A DNA stretch of 28,170 bases from Oscillospiraceae bacterium (GCA_900766795.1 CAAFWX010000266.1:1-28170); one strand, 5' to 3'. Counted from the first letter of the stretch, positions 1 to 8,515 are shown. Notes: generated by a model not told the origin, from the letters alone. Translations and numbers: made by a program.

Positions 1-1083
1 AACGAGCTTCTTGACAAGGAAGCAGAGGAGCTGACAGGAGCAGCGCGCTATGAACGCAACGAAGCCCGTCAGGGCTACCGCAGCGGACATTACAGCCGCA
101 AGCTCAGCACTACCTCCGGTGAGGTAGTGCTGAATATGCCAAAACTGAAAGGCGTAACCTTTGAAACGGCAATAATCGAACGTTACCGCAGGCGCGAAAG
201 CTCCGTTGAGGAAGCGCTCATCGAAATGTACCTTGCCGGAGTTTCGGTGCGCAGGGTCGAGGATATAAGCGAAGCACTTTGGGGAAGCAAGGTGTCGGCG
301 TCAACTATCAGCGAGCTGAATAAAAAGGCTTATGTTCACATTGAAGAATGGCGTAACAGAGAGCTTAAAGGAGAGTATCCGTATGTCTATGTTGACGGAA
401 TATACCTTAAGCGTAACTGGGGCGGCGAGTTTGAGAATGTCAGCATTCTGGTAGCAATCGGGGTAAACAGCGACGGTTATCGCGAAGTCATAGGTGCTGC
501 CGAGGGTCTGAAAGAGGACAAGGAAAGATGGACAAACTTCCTTGTCTGGCTGAAAGAACGTGGTCTGAAAGGCGTCAAAATGGTTGTGGGAGATAAGTGC
601 TTGGGGATGTGCGAGTCAGTAAACGAGGTGTTCCCTGAAGCCAAATACCAGCGCTGCACAGTACATTTTTACCGCAACGTTTTCTCGGCAACTCCCCGAA
701 ATAGAATGCGTGAAGTGACCCGAATGCTGAAAGCAATACACGCTCAGGAAAGCAAGGAAGCTGCGCGTAAAAAGGCAAAGGGCGTTGTGGAGCAGCTGCG
801 AGCAATGAAGCTGAAAGAAGCCGCCAAGAAAGTCGAGGACGGCATTGAAGAAACGCTGACATACATGGATTTCCCGTCGCAGCACTGGCTGAAGATACGC
901 ACTAACAATGTCATAGAACGAATGAATCGGGAAATCCGACGGCGAACAAGAGTAGTCGGAGCCTTTCCGGACGGCAATTCCGCCTTAATGCTCGTATGCG
1001 CAAGGCTGCGTTATGTCGCGGGAAAAGACTGGGGTTCTAAGCGTTATCTTTGCATGAAATGTATGGATTACGCTTCTGAATAA
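1..1083 (+). CDS. IS256/Mutator-family transposase, 5'-truncated by window edge
   Basis: The reading frame is open from base 1, so the start lies outside the window; 360 residues are present and IS256-family transposases are usually about 390-400, so roughly 30-40 are missing. It encodes a DDE transposase that excises and reinserts its own element. Visible family signatures are the first catalytic Asp in YVYVDGIYLK, the second in MVVGDKCLG followed by the diagnostic CxxH-type stretch YQRCTVHFYRN, and the catalytic Glu in NNVIERMNREIRRRTRVVG. No frameshift or internal stop is seen, so it may be active. It faces the glycan operon tail to tail, about 250 bases away, which makes it a candidate boundary of that AT-rich island. 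The left terminal repeat is outside the window and the right one could not be fixed. Confidence 0.93.
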   Translation, partial: NELLDKEAEELTGAARYERNEARQGYRSGHYSRKLSTTSGEVVLNMPKLKGVTFETAIIERYRRRESSVEEALIEMYLAGVSVRRVEDISEALWGSKVSASTISELNKKAYVHIEEWRNRELKGEYPYVYVDGIYLKRNWGGEFENVSILVAIGVNSDGYREVIGAAEGLKEDKERWTNFLVWLKERGLKGVKMVVGDKCLGMCESVNEVFPEAKYQRCTVHFYRNVFSATPRNRMREVTRMLKAIHAQESKEAARKKAKGVVEQLRAMKLKEAAKKVEDGIEETLTYMDFPSQHWLKIRTNNVIERMNREIRRRTRVVGAFPDGNSALMLVCARLRYVAGKDWGSKRYLCMKCMDYASE

Positions 1084-1173
1084 TGACATTCTATGCTTGT
1101 CACTTAAATTCTATAGGGAATTTTGCGAAAAATACTTGACATTACCTGACAAACGCAATTTTTGTATAACGAA

Positions 1174-1193
1174 CCCCCTGGCTGTGCCGGGGG
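1174..1193 (+). terminator. Hairpin downstream of the transposase
   Basis: CCCCC and GGC pair with GCC and GGGGG around a TGT loop, with one bulged T, 90 bases after the transposase stop. It is followed by ATATATAAAAATT rather than a clean T run. It may end transposase transcription or be part of the right end of the insertion sequence. Confidence 0.35.
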
Positions 1194-1202
1194 ATATATA
1201 AA

Positions 1203-1243
1203 AATTCACCCTCTGCTTTTTGAATGTTAGCAGAGGGTGAATT
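1203..1243 (-). terminator. Terminator of the glycan operon; member of a repeated hairpin family
   Basis: A perfect 14-bp stem (1203-1216 with 1230-1243, core CACCCTCTGC/GCAGAGGGTG) closes a 13-base loop. On the minus strand it is followed by TTTTTATATA, which makes a good intrinsic terminator about 90 bases beyond the stop of the last glycan gene. On the plus strand it is followed by ATTATTTG and could also work weakly. Stem, loop and right flank resemble the hairpin after the flagellin gene (27691-27721) in inverted orientation. Confidence 0.7.
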
Positions 1244-1333
1244 ATTTGCACGCAGGATTTTTGGGCGAGAAAGCCTTTTGAAAAAAACTTCTCGGTTACA
1301 TTCCGTTGTATATATGGTAGGATATAAACATAT

Positions 1334-2731
1334 TTATGAATTGCTTAAACGACTGTATAGCGTTTTACCCGACTCGTTTTTTGGAAGAGAGTCTATTTTA
1401 CGCACCTCAAAAGCGTGACCGTTTATTCCCGTCTTATTTTGGAGGAACAAAATAACTGATTCACAATCACAATCAGCAGTGATATATATAATCATTTTTT
1501 TGTCTGTTCCCACACACGCAGCATCGAATCCAAAGTTTTGTTTAAGCAGACGTTCTGTTTCGTCGAGTCCAATCCTGTAACCGAAAAGCTTCAAAAATCG
1601 TTTTTTCCTGCCGACGATGAAAAAACATCCATCTTCATCGGCATAAGCAAGGTCGCCTGTCATATACTTTCCATGGCGCTCATCACCTTTAAGCAAATCT
1701 TCTGTGCATTCACCGTAGCCTAAAGTTACATTTGCACCGGAATAAACAAGTTCACCAATCTTTCCTGTTTCTGTGATAACAGAACCGTCATCGTCACATA
1801 TATCTATATGACCATTGCATATTGCTTTACCAATACTGCCTGTTTTGTATTCCGCAAGTTCCGGAGGCAAAATAGCCATACGAGAAGTAGTTTCTGTTGA
1901 GCCGTATGATGCTATAAACTTTTTACCTGTTTGCTTTGCGTAATTTGAAAGCTTTTGGAACATTGCGTCTGTCAGTCTTCCACCACCCTGGTTAATAATC
2001 CTGAGATCAGGCAATTCCATCTGGGTAAACTTGAGTTTATCAAGAATCTCATAGCTGTAAGGAACACCGGTAAAACTGGTAGCGTGTTGTTCTTTCATCA
2101 TTCTCCAGAACGGACGTTGAACAAGTGTTGCCCGTGTCAGGAGAGCAGTTCCACCAACCAACAAACAGCTAGTCACCGTAGAAAGACCTTGAGTGAAGTT
2201 CACCGGCAGCGAAATCATGGCACGTTCGTCGTCTTTCAGTCCGAAAGCTTGAGAAACATTAAGCGCGGTAGCTTCAACATTGGCATAAGAATGGCGAACC
2301 AACTTAGGGCTTCCGGTTGAGCCAGATGTAGTGAGGAGAAGGGAAAGCTCGTCATACATTGGAGTAGGCTCGTCATACAGCTTAACAAGCGCAGAGTCAC
2401 GGTATTCAGCAATCGGTTCATAACCATATTTGCTGAGTAATCGAGACGGCAGCCATATATATGAGGGTTTGTATGTTGAAATGTAGTTTCTGACGATCTG
2501 ATCGTCAGTATCATGTCCAAGCATCAGCGGAACCACTCGATTCTCGATTGACGCAACAAATTCTGCAACAGTTGCGGCGGAGTGTTCACATAGAATGATA
2601 ATAAGGCATCTTTTTGATATTAGTGAGTGATAATTACTGATAAAATCAACCAGATCACCATATGTTACGCTTCCAATGTCATCCACCATTGCTTCTTTCT
2701 GCGTAGGTTTCTTATCAATTTCTAAAAACAT
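1334..2731 (-). CDS. AMP-dependent acyl-CoA/acyl-ACP synthetase (ANL superfamily)
   Basis: This 465-residue protein is a complete adenylate-forming enzyme that activates a carboxylic acid with ATP and loads it onto a thiol. Motifs appear in order: P-loop TTSGSTGSPK (about residues 134-143), SYGSTETT (275-282), TGD (358-360), the hinge region GRKKRFLKLFGYRIG (from about 374), and PKNESGKTLY with the catalytic Lys (450-459). It is somewhat shorter than typical acyl-CoA synthetases (500-550), as is common for ligases dedicated to a partner carrier protein. The start is supported by AAGGAAG upstream. It is the last gene of the operon, 16 bases after the SDR gene, and a freestanding ACP lies one gene further up, so loading of that ACP is the likely job. 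The acid it uses cannot be read from the sequence. Confidence 0.88.
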   Translation of the reverse strand: MFLEIDKKPTQKEAMVDDIGSVTYGDLVDFISNYHSLISKRCLIIILCEHSAATVAEFVASIENRVVPLMLGHDTDDQIVRNYISTYKPSYIWLPSRLLSKYGYEPIAEYRDSALVKLYDEPTPMYDELSLLLTTSGSTGSPKLVRHSYANVEATALNVSQAFGLKDDERAMISLPVNFTQGLSTVTSCLLVGGTALLTRATLVQRPFWRMMKEQHATSFTGVPYSYEILDKLKFTQMELPDLRIINQGGGRLTDAMFQKLSNYAKQTGKKFIASYGSTETTSRMAILPPELAEYKTGSIGKAICNGHIDICDDDGSVITETGKIGELVYSGANVTLGYGECTEDLLKGDERHGKYMTGDLAYADEDGCFFIVGRKKRFLKLFGYRIGLDETERLLKQNFGFDAACVGTDKKMIIYITADCDCESVILFLQNKTGINGHAFEVRKIDSLPKNESGKTLYSRLSNS

Positions 2732-2747
2732 AGTCTTACTTCCTTAC

Positions 2748-3497
2748 TTACATTATAGAACAACCGTTTACACCAAGCACCTGACCGGAGATATATGACG
2801 ACATATCTGAAGCCATGAATACACATGCGTTTGCGACATCCAAGGCGGTGCCAAGTCTTCCGAGAGCGATATTATCTATACGTTTCTCAAGGTTTTTCTC
2901 ATCTACAAGCCGAATGGCGTCTGTATCCGTTAACCCGGGCGAAACGGCATTGACCCTAATCCCAAACTGGGCAAGCTCTTTTGCCGCTGTAAGAGTTGTG
3001 GATATTACCGCACCTTTTGTAGCAGAATACACTAACTGACCTGGATTTCCTCTCTCACCTACAATAGAAGCAATGTTAATAATGCTCCCACTTTTTTCTT
3101 TCCGCATGAGTTTTGATGCCAACTGAATCAGATTGATAACCGCAAAGACATTAGTATCAAACATTTTTCTCATAACATCATCAGTTATCGTACCAATGAG
3201 TCGATTATCAGTGATGCCGGCGTTGTTTACCAATATATCAAGCTTACCGGATTCGCTTTTTATTCTCATAATCATTTCTTTCAGCTTTGACGAATCGGTT
3301 ATATCAAGATACACCGGTTTAAGTGCATGGTTATACAGTTCTTCTTTCTCGTCAAGACAGCCAACCTGTCGTGCGACAGCATACACCACTGCACCCTCTT
3401 CAATAAAACGCCGGGCTATTACTTCTCCGATACCTCTGTTTGCACCTGTTACAAGGGCAATCTTTCCGTTAAGCAGCCCCGTCTTTTTCTCATTCAT
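2748..3497 (-). CDS. SDR-family reductase, FabG-like 3-oxoacyl-ACP reductase
   Basis: A classical short-chain dehydrogenase/reductase of 249 residues, the usual FabG size. It shows the NAD(P) site TGANRGIG (17-24), NNAG (91-94), and the catalytic set Asn116, Ser144, Tyr157 and Lys161 in YSATK. FabG-type enzymes reduce a 3-oxoacyl group on ACP to the 3-hydroxyacyl form. The start codon overlaps the ACP stop (TAATG), so the two are translationally coupled. With an ACP before it and an acyl-activating ligase after it, I infer it reduces an acyl group held on that ACP. A sugar ketoreductase role is the alternative, since SDR enzymes also act on nucleotide sugars; this sequence looks more FabG-like than RmlD/RmlB-like. 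Confidence 0.85.
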   Translation of the reverse strand: MNEKKTGLLNGKIALVTGANRGIGEVIARRFIEEGAVVYAVARQVGCLDEKEELYNHALKPVYLDITDSSKLKEMIMRIKSESGKLDILVNNAGITDNRLIGTITDDVMRKMFDTNVFAVINLIQLASKLMRKEKSGSIINIASIVGERGNPGQLVYSATKGAVISTTLTAAKELAQFGIRVNAVSPGLTDTDAIRLVDEKNLEKRIDNIALGRLGTALDVANACVFMASDMSSYISGQVLGVNGCSIM

Positions 3498-3736
3498 TAC
3501 AGTTCAACACCCATTCTTGAGAGTATTTCCTTGGCAGCAGTATAAGACGTCAGTTCAACAACATCATCTGAATCAAACATAACATCAAAAGTATCCTCTA
3601 ATTCGCTTACGAGAGTAAGCTGCATTACCGAATCCCAGTTATCAGCTGTCAATACGTTAAGATCATCATTTAGTTCATCAGCAGTAACGCCAAGGTTAGT
3701 GATAAAGATCTGATCAAGTTTCTGTTTGTTATCCAT
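3497..3736 (-). CDS. Acyl carrier protein
   Basis: A small acidic 79-residue protein with the phosphopantetheine attachment motif NWDSVMQL (Ser36), the normal position and size for a freestanding ACP. A pantetheinyl transferase from elsewhere would add the arm. Its 5' end overlaps the GNAT gene by 8 bases and its stop overlaps the SDR start, so it is made in step with both. Its place inside a nucleotide-sugar operon, away from fatty-acid synthesis genes, points to a dedicated carrier that feeds an acyl group to the neighbouring acyltransferase. Similar freestanding ACPs occur in bacterial flagellin-glycan islands and some O-antigen clusters. Confidence 0.9.
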   Translation of the reverse strand: MDNKQKLDQIFITNLGVTADELNDDLNVLTADNWDSVMQLTLVSELEDTFDVMFDSDDVVELTSYTAAKEILSRMGVEL

Positions 3737-4292
3737 TTTTTCTATCCTCCAGATATTTGTTATAGATTGGAATAAAATCCTCTCTTAGTACAGAATTAGC
3801 AACAACGTTGCAATATTTACCGTTCTTGAATAATCGCTGCCGAAGTACGCCTTCCTCTTTCAACCCGCATTTCAGAGCCATTTTTCTGGAAAGGAGATTG
3901 TTTTCAATGACCGTACCATACAGGCAGTTTAGTCTTAGCTCTGTGAATGCGTAGTTGATAAAGCCCATCATTGCGTCATATACGTCGTTCGGTCTGCGGT
4001 CTTCAGCGGCTGCCATGGTTTTCTCGTGAAGCTGCGCCGTCCCGTTTTTGTAGTCGATATCAGTCAGCATTATCATACCAATCGTGGCGCCGCCATTGAT
4101 TTCTATCATGCAGCGAAGGTCTTTTTGCTGATCGTAATTCTCAAACCAACGCATCTGTCTGTCCTTAGAAACGGGAAAAGGTGTTGCACCTGTCATTCGT
4201 TCAATTGAAGGATCGTTTATCATTTTCCACAACAATTCCATATCTTCGCGTTCTATCGCACGAAGCGTAACAGATCCAGCCTTAATGATCAT
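3729..4292 (-). CDS. GNAT-family N-acyltransferase (RimJ/RimL-like)
   Basis: A 187-residue GNAT protein with the RimJ/RimL layout: N-terminal VTLRAIEREDMELLWKMIND, a central beta strand GGATIGMIMLTDID, and the C-terminal NNLLSRKMALKCGLKEEG segment typical of the family. The acyl-CoA pyrophosphate loop is atypical (RRPNDVYDA in place of R/QxxGxG/A), which could fit an unusual donor such as acyl-ACP. Its start overlaps the DegT-like stop (TAATG, preceded by GGAGG) and its end overlaps the ACP start. I infer N-acylation of the 4-amino sugar made by the upstream enzyme. Ribosomal-protein or other small-molecule acetylation cannot be excluded from sequence alone. Confidence 0.8.
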   Translation of the reverse strand: MIIKAGSVTLRAIEREDMELLWKMINDPSIERMTGATPFPVSKDRQMRWFENYDQQKDLRCMIEINGGATIGMIMLTDIDYKNGTAQLHEKTMAAAEDRRPNDVYDAMMGFINYAFTELRLNCLYGTVIENNLLSRKMALKCGLKEEGVLRQRLFKNGKYCNVVANSVLREDFIPIYNKYLEDRKNG

Positions 4293-5263
4293 TATTTATC
4301 CTCCTGACTTATTTCGCGTATTTGTGAACAGATATATTCCATCTCTCTGCTGCCATAACGCTGATCTATGGGTAACATGACGCAATTTGCTGCCATATTC
4401 CATTCAAAGGAAGTTTCCGGGCAGTGCTCTAACACATTTCTCCACAAACATGGTATGAATATCTTGCGTTTAATTAGCTCAGCTCTTAGCCGTGCACCGT
4501 TTTCTACTAACAGCGGATACATAAAATAGCCATTGTATCCAACGGTCTCCAGCATATTTATTGCTGAAAGGCAGGCGTCAAGCTGTGAAAAGTTCTCTTT
4601 GCGTTTTTTTATTGCGCTGTTATAGTCCATTACGCGTAAAAGAGTATCAGTTGAAGCAGACATTCTTCTGCATTCCGGATTATCTAATCGTTCTTCATTT
4701 TTTCGGAATGCAGTGTAATATTCTTCAGCCCCTTTTTCTATCCTGCCAAACAAATATTCTGTATATTCTGCGCTTTTATCTTCCGGCAGGCTATCATAAA
4801 AGGAACCGGACACATCTGAGAAAAGATATGCTCCATCAGAAGTTCCGAAAAATTTTCTTGCAGTGTATATGGTGTCTATATTAGGGACAGGCTTTACAAA
4901 GAATGCCTGAGTATTATCCAGAATAATATTACCGTATTTTCTTTTCAAGCCGCAAATATCTTCATATGACAGCGACCCAAAATAATTCACAATGAACACC
5001 GCTTCATCGCTCTTTGTTTGCAGTTCCAGATTTGGCAACAGATCGCTTCCCACCGGAAAGAAAGAGTAACTTGTACCAATACTTTTCAAAAGCAGTTCAA
5101 CGCAGTCACACATATAAAGCGGCAAATATATGTGACGGTATCCTCTTTCATTGATTAGAAACCGCAATGCGCTTCGACCCGAATTAAACCGAAAAGGTGT
5201 GTCGTGGTAATGATTTCCGGGCATATTATCAAAAGACATATATCCGCCGATAGCGTCCATCAT
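4292..5263 (-). CDS. DegT/DnrJ/EryC1-like PLP-dependent protein, short divergent clade
   Basis: At 323 residues this is shorter than typical sugar aminotransferases of the family (about 360-400). It retains NSGRSAL (27-33), an Asp-containing cofactor site ILDNTQAFF (Asp116), and IYTARKFFGTSDGAYLF, in which Lys137 is the likely PLP-binding lysine. The N-terminal GGYMSF plus the RKFFG and DGAYLF pattern belong to a DegT-like subgroup often seen in polysaccharide loci whose exact substrates are, to my knowledge, poorly defined. With rfbA/rfbB upstream, the simplest role is transamination of a dTDP-4-keto-6-deoxy sugar to a 4-amino-4,6-dideoxy sugar. It starts 8 bases after the WecF-like gene, behind a GAGG site. 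Confidence 0.75.
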   Translation of the reverse strand: MMDAIGGYMSFDNMPGNHYHDTPFRFNSGRSALRFLINERGYRHIYLPLYMCDCVELLLKSIGTSYSFFPVGSDLLPNLELQTKSDEAVFIVNYFGSLSYEDICGLKRKYGNIILDNTQAFFVKPVPNIDTIYTARKFFGTSDGAYLFSDVSGSFYDSLPEDKSAEYTEYLFGRIEKGAEEYYTAFRKNEERLDNPECRRMSASTDTLLRVMDYNSAIKKRKENFSQLDACLSAINMLETVGYNGYFMYPLLVENGARLRAELIKRKIFIPCLWRNVLEHCPETSFEWNMAANCVMLPIDQRYGSREMEYICSQIREISQEDK

Positions 5264-5271
5264 CGATTACC

Positions 5272-6405
5272 TCACTTTTTACCGATGTCTTTTTCAATCT
5301 GGTCGAACAACTTCTTCCAGTACATAATCTCTTTGCCCACAGTGAATTTATCTGATAATGCTTTGGGTATTTTTCGCTTGATGGGAGCGGAGAACTCCTC
5401 CCAGCTCAAATCATCAATAGTGTCGGAATCAAACACCTTATATCCTCCTTTTGAGAAATACTTATATTGTATTGAGTTCTTTGGAAGGTACACTTTCTTA
5501 CCCATATATAACAGATAATAGATATTTGCAAGGGCAATAGGTCTTTCACAACTCATTATTGCAATATCTATCCCGGCAAGGTATTCTATATATTCCTCGA
5601 TAGGCATCATCTGGAGCAATATTTCTGCCTTTTCTCCAAAGGTGGTTTTAGCATATTCAGCAACACTGAACTTATACCCGTTTCCTCCATATTGTCCATT
5701 TAAACCGAACTCTCCATACGACAATGGTACCAAAACCTTTATATTCTTATACTTAAAGCGAGAAAGAGCCATCAGTACACTATAATGATTATTGATTTGG
5801 AGAGAATTGTGCGCAACCTGCACCCGCACTTCACTATGTGTCTTTTCTGACTGCTTCTTGAGCGCGGCGTTCATGATATCGATACGGTTTTTTCCAAACG
5901 GCAGAGGTGTAAAGAAGCATTGTGCCTTGGACTCTGGAAATTCCTCGCGGTATTTATATTCATCTCCCGGGAATGTCAAACCGACATATTTCACATTATT
6001 TCTGATAAAATAATTAATGTGATTAATAATTTTACTTTTTAACCCCTTTTTCTCCTGTCTATAATTATATAGGTCTGCACCCCATTCTATCCATGTTGCC
6101 TTGCGGAGGAAACTTCTGAAGAAGTAGAAGAAGAATAAATACTTGGATGTTTTATATAGAAGCGAATTGAGGATAATGTGGTCAGCCTTTTTGCAATATT
6201 TATACAGCTTAATTATTCGCATGAGTCTGTTTGGCGCATCCATAAACACAAAGTTTTTAAACTCACGCAGTTTGGGAAAATTTGGAAGATTGCATTTAAA
6301 ATCAGCCACGAGGAATACATGATCAGATAAATCAAGGTACTCATGCATTTGATGAAATAGATTATAAGTGTTTTTCTCATTCAGCATAATGAGATGTAAT
6401 ATCAT
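5272..6405 (-). CDS. WecF/GT56-like glycosyltransferase (TDP-Fuc4NAc transferase family)
   Basis: A 377-residue protein with the GT56 signatures TWIEWGADLYNY (about 104-115), AHNSLQINNH (198-207) and VPLSYG (226-231), plus a late MGKKVYLP segment. The founding member, WecF, transfers 4-acetamido-4,6-dideoxygalactose from its dTDP form to a lipid-linked acceptor. That donor type matches what the upstream rfbA/rfbB and the downstream DegT-like and GNAT genes would make. The start follows AGGAGG and overlaps the previous stop (ATGA). The acceptor is unknown. The next gene upstream is a more divergent relative with the same overall plan. Confidence 0.8.
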   Translation of the reverse strand: MILHLIMLNEKNTYNLFHQMHEYLDLSDHVFLVADFKCNLPNFPKLREFKNFVFMDAPNRLMRIIKLYKYCKKADHIILNSLLYKTSKYLFFFYFFRSFLRKATWIEWGADLYNYRQEKKGLKSKIINHINYFIRNNVKYVGLTFPGDEYKYREEFPESKAQCFFTPLPFGKNRIDIMNAALKKQSEKTHSEVRVQVAHNSLQINNHYSVLMALSRFKYKNIKVLVPLSYGEFGLNGQYGGNGYKFSVAEYAKTTFGEKAEILLQMMPIEEYIEYLAGIDIAIMSCERPIALANIYYLLYMGKKVYLPKNSIQYKYFSKGGYKVFDSDTIDDLSWEEFSAPIKRKIPKALSDKFTVGKEIMYWKKLFDQIEKDIGKK

Positions 6406-7511
6406 TTCTTCTTCCTCCTGCTGAAATTATTCAAAACAGATTTCCATTGATCTGATGAATACTTAAACTCGAGCCTGTTGTTCAGCCACTTGTTTTCACA
6501 ATTTTCTTTTATTGGAGTTCGTACCTGTTCTGCTTTAATCTGTGGAATCTGGTTAAACATAAATACAGTGACTCCTTTATCTTTGAAATAATCGAAGTAG
6601 CTTTTGTGCTCAAAGAATACATGTTTGCCCATAAGCAGTGCAAGGCAAAGGTAATCAATTCCGTATGGTGGATTCACCGAAATACAAATATAGTCCATTT
6701 GCTGTATCGTTTCAAACACAGTTATTATGTCTGGCTCACTATCAAACCGAAATACAGATACCTCATGTCCCTTTGCGCTAATTTCATCGACCGTTTTTTT
6801 AATGTATTCCTCATCTTTTGAAGTCAATACCCTAAAACCGGTTAGGTTATACGGAATTATGCACAGATTGTATCCTTTCTTGAAGTATCTGATAGTCATC
6901 AGATAGGTGTGAACATAATTTTGGAACAAGGGAATAAAACCTAACTGAACATTTAAACCGGAGTGTGCGAACTGGTAGACTTTCTTAAGCTCAAGCCATT
7001 CTTTGCACAAATATGTAGTATTTGGAAGGTCTATTGCATATGAAGTAAATTTGTGGTTAGGAAGAATTGCTTGATAACGACTTTGGCTAAACGGAGATGT
7101 GAAAACAATATACTTGAATTTCATAACTGCATTTATCAAACTCTCATTATTAATTTTCTCAAATTCTCTTTCAGTCTGAACCCAAACAGATTTATTTGCA
7201 ATATTCTCATCTTCCATAAATTCCAACAGATACCTATTATTGGAGGAAAAGGCGGTATGCCAAAACACTTTATCCGCTTGCAATAAATGTTTTTTCATTT
7301 CTTTCTGCATCTGTTTTTTCTTCTTATCGCCTCTCTTGGGCTCTGGCAGAAACAACAGATTGCGAACTGCCATCATTACCGGATGGAACTTGATTACAGC
7401 GGATCTTGTTGATGAAACGATGAATACCTGTTGTTCATCTTCACCCAATCTCCGAATCGAATTAATATAGATTTCACTCAACCCCTCAAGAGGAAGAACA
7501 TGTAAAATCAT
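6402..7511 (-). CDS. Divergent paralogue of the WecF-like glycosyltransferase
   Basis: I place the start at 7511 (369 residues), not at the ATG 18 bases upstream: 7511 gives a TAATG overlap with the GT2 stop and sits behind GGAGG, which would otherwise lie inside the coding sequence. It also makes the protein begin MILHVLPLEG, parallel to MILHLIMLNE in its neighbour. The two share segment order: an early TAFSSNNRYLL-type helix, AHSGLNVQLG where the neighbour has AHNSLQINNH, LCIIPYNLTG where it has VPLSYG, and LLMGKHVFFEHKSYFDYF near the end. The WGADLY motif is lost. It is probably a second glycosyltransferase with a different donor or acceptor; activity is not certain. Confidence 0.6.
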   Translation of the reverse strand: MILHVLPLEGLSEIYINSIRRLGEDEQQVFIVSSTRSAVIKFHPVMMAVRNLLFLPEPKRGDKKKKQMQKEMKKHLLQADKVFWHTAFSSNNRYLLEFMEDENIANKSVWVQTEREFEKINNESLINAVMKFKYIVFTSPFSQSRYQAILPNHKFTSYAIDLPNTTYLCKEWLELKKVYQFAHSGLNVQLGFIPLFQNYVHTYLMTIRYFKKGYNLCIIPYNLTGFRVLTSKDEEYIKKTVDEISAKGHEVSVFRFDSEPDIITVFETIQQMDYICISVNPPYGIDYLCLALLMGKHVFFEHKSYFDYFKDKGVTVFMFNQIPQIKAEQVRTPIKENCENKWLNNRLEFKYSSDQWKSVLNNFSRRKKK

Positions 7512-8473
7512 TATATAACCTCCAAGCAATGTATATTGTTTATCATTTCCTTAATTCTTGAAACCACGATTTCAACAAAGAAAACAGGAAGCATAATAGG
7601 TCGTTTGATTTGATGCAGAACTAACAAAGCGTCTGATTTCTTCCCTGTTTTTAATGCTGACAAAAGCATCTCTGCTCGATGGTAATCAAAGTAAACCTTT
7701 TTGCCGGTCTGTGACATGGCATATTTTTCAAGCACTGAAGTATAGTTTAATTCTCTTTCATAATCAATGTTTCCGCCGAACAGAAAGGATGTCAAATTAT
7801 CATGTCCATTCGTGCGAACACAGCGATAGCAGGATAATTTCTCGTCTATACGGTATATTCGCCCCCGACATACCCACTGTAACGCGGTTGTACGATCACC
7901 GATATACGGATCCGCACGCCAAATTAATTCACTCTCAAAAGACTTGTCGAGATAAAAGTTTCTTCTCATAAGTGAGTTGGGGTGACCGGGAAGGAAGATC
8001 CCTCGAAAATCACGAAGGCGATAATCTCGTCGCTTTGAAATCCATCTGAGTTTCTTCATATCTGACCAAGGGATTCCGTTCTCATCAACGATATATATGT
8101 CAGAAGCCACAGCGGAGTACTCATCGTGACAATCCAAAAAATCAGCCTGTTTGCGAAGTTTATCGGTATCACACCAAAAATCATCTCCCTCACAGGCAGC
8201 GATATATTTTCCTTGGGCATATTTTAAGCACTCATAAGCATTTCGCGTCGGACCAAGATTTTTTTCTCGAAGAAATGCACGAATCAGATTTGGGTATTTC
8301 CGGGCATAAGCCTTCACTATTTCCGGAGTATGATCTGTTGAAGCGTCATCTCCTATTATAATCTCAAATGACACATTCCTCTGCAACAAAACACTTTCTA
8401 TTGCTTGAGCAATATATTTTTCGTGATTATAAGTAATGATAATAACACTCACTTTTACATTTCCAGAATTCAT
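7511..8473 (-). CDS. Family 2 glycosyltransferase (GT-A fold)
   Basis: A 320-residue protein with the classic GT2 opening VSVIIITYNHEKYIAQAIES, the nucleotide-binding IIGDDASTDHT, and the metal-binding motif CEGDDFW. It would transfer a sugar from a nucleotide donor to a growing glycan on the cytoplasmic face. No membrane span is evident, though the C-terminus (LPVFFVEIVVSRIKEM) is hydrophobic and may associate peripherally. AAGGAA precedes the start. It follows the WbqC gene by 42 bases and is coupled to the next gene by TAATG. Donor and acceptor cannot be told from sequence. Confidence 0.88.
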   Translation of the reverse strand: MNSGNVKVSVIIITYNHEKYIAQAIESVLLQRNVSFEIIIGDDASTDHTPEIVKAYARKYPNLIRAFLREKNLGPTRNAYECLKYAQGKYIAACEGDDFWCDTDKLRKQADFLDCHDEYSAVASDIYIVDENGIPWSDMKKLRWISKRRDYRLRDFRGIFLPGHPNSLMRRNFYLDKSFESELIWRADPYIGDRTTALQWVCRGRIYRIDEKLSCYRCVRTNGHDNLTSFLFGGNIDYERELNYTSVLEKYAMSQTGKKVYFDYHRAEMLLSALKTGKKSDALLVLHQIKRPIMLPVFFVEIVVSRIKEMINNIHCLEVI

Positions 8474-8515
8474 ATTTCCTTCTCAAATTATACCGCCGGC
8501 GATTCCCCAAAGAGA

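Noticed and set aside
1224..1418. Small plus-strand frame after the transposase
   Set aside because: It begins within the hairpin and runs antisense into the ligase gene; no ribosome site.
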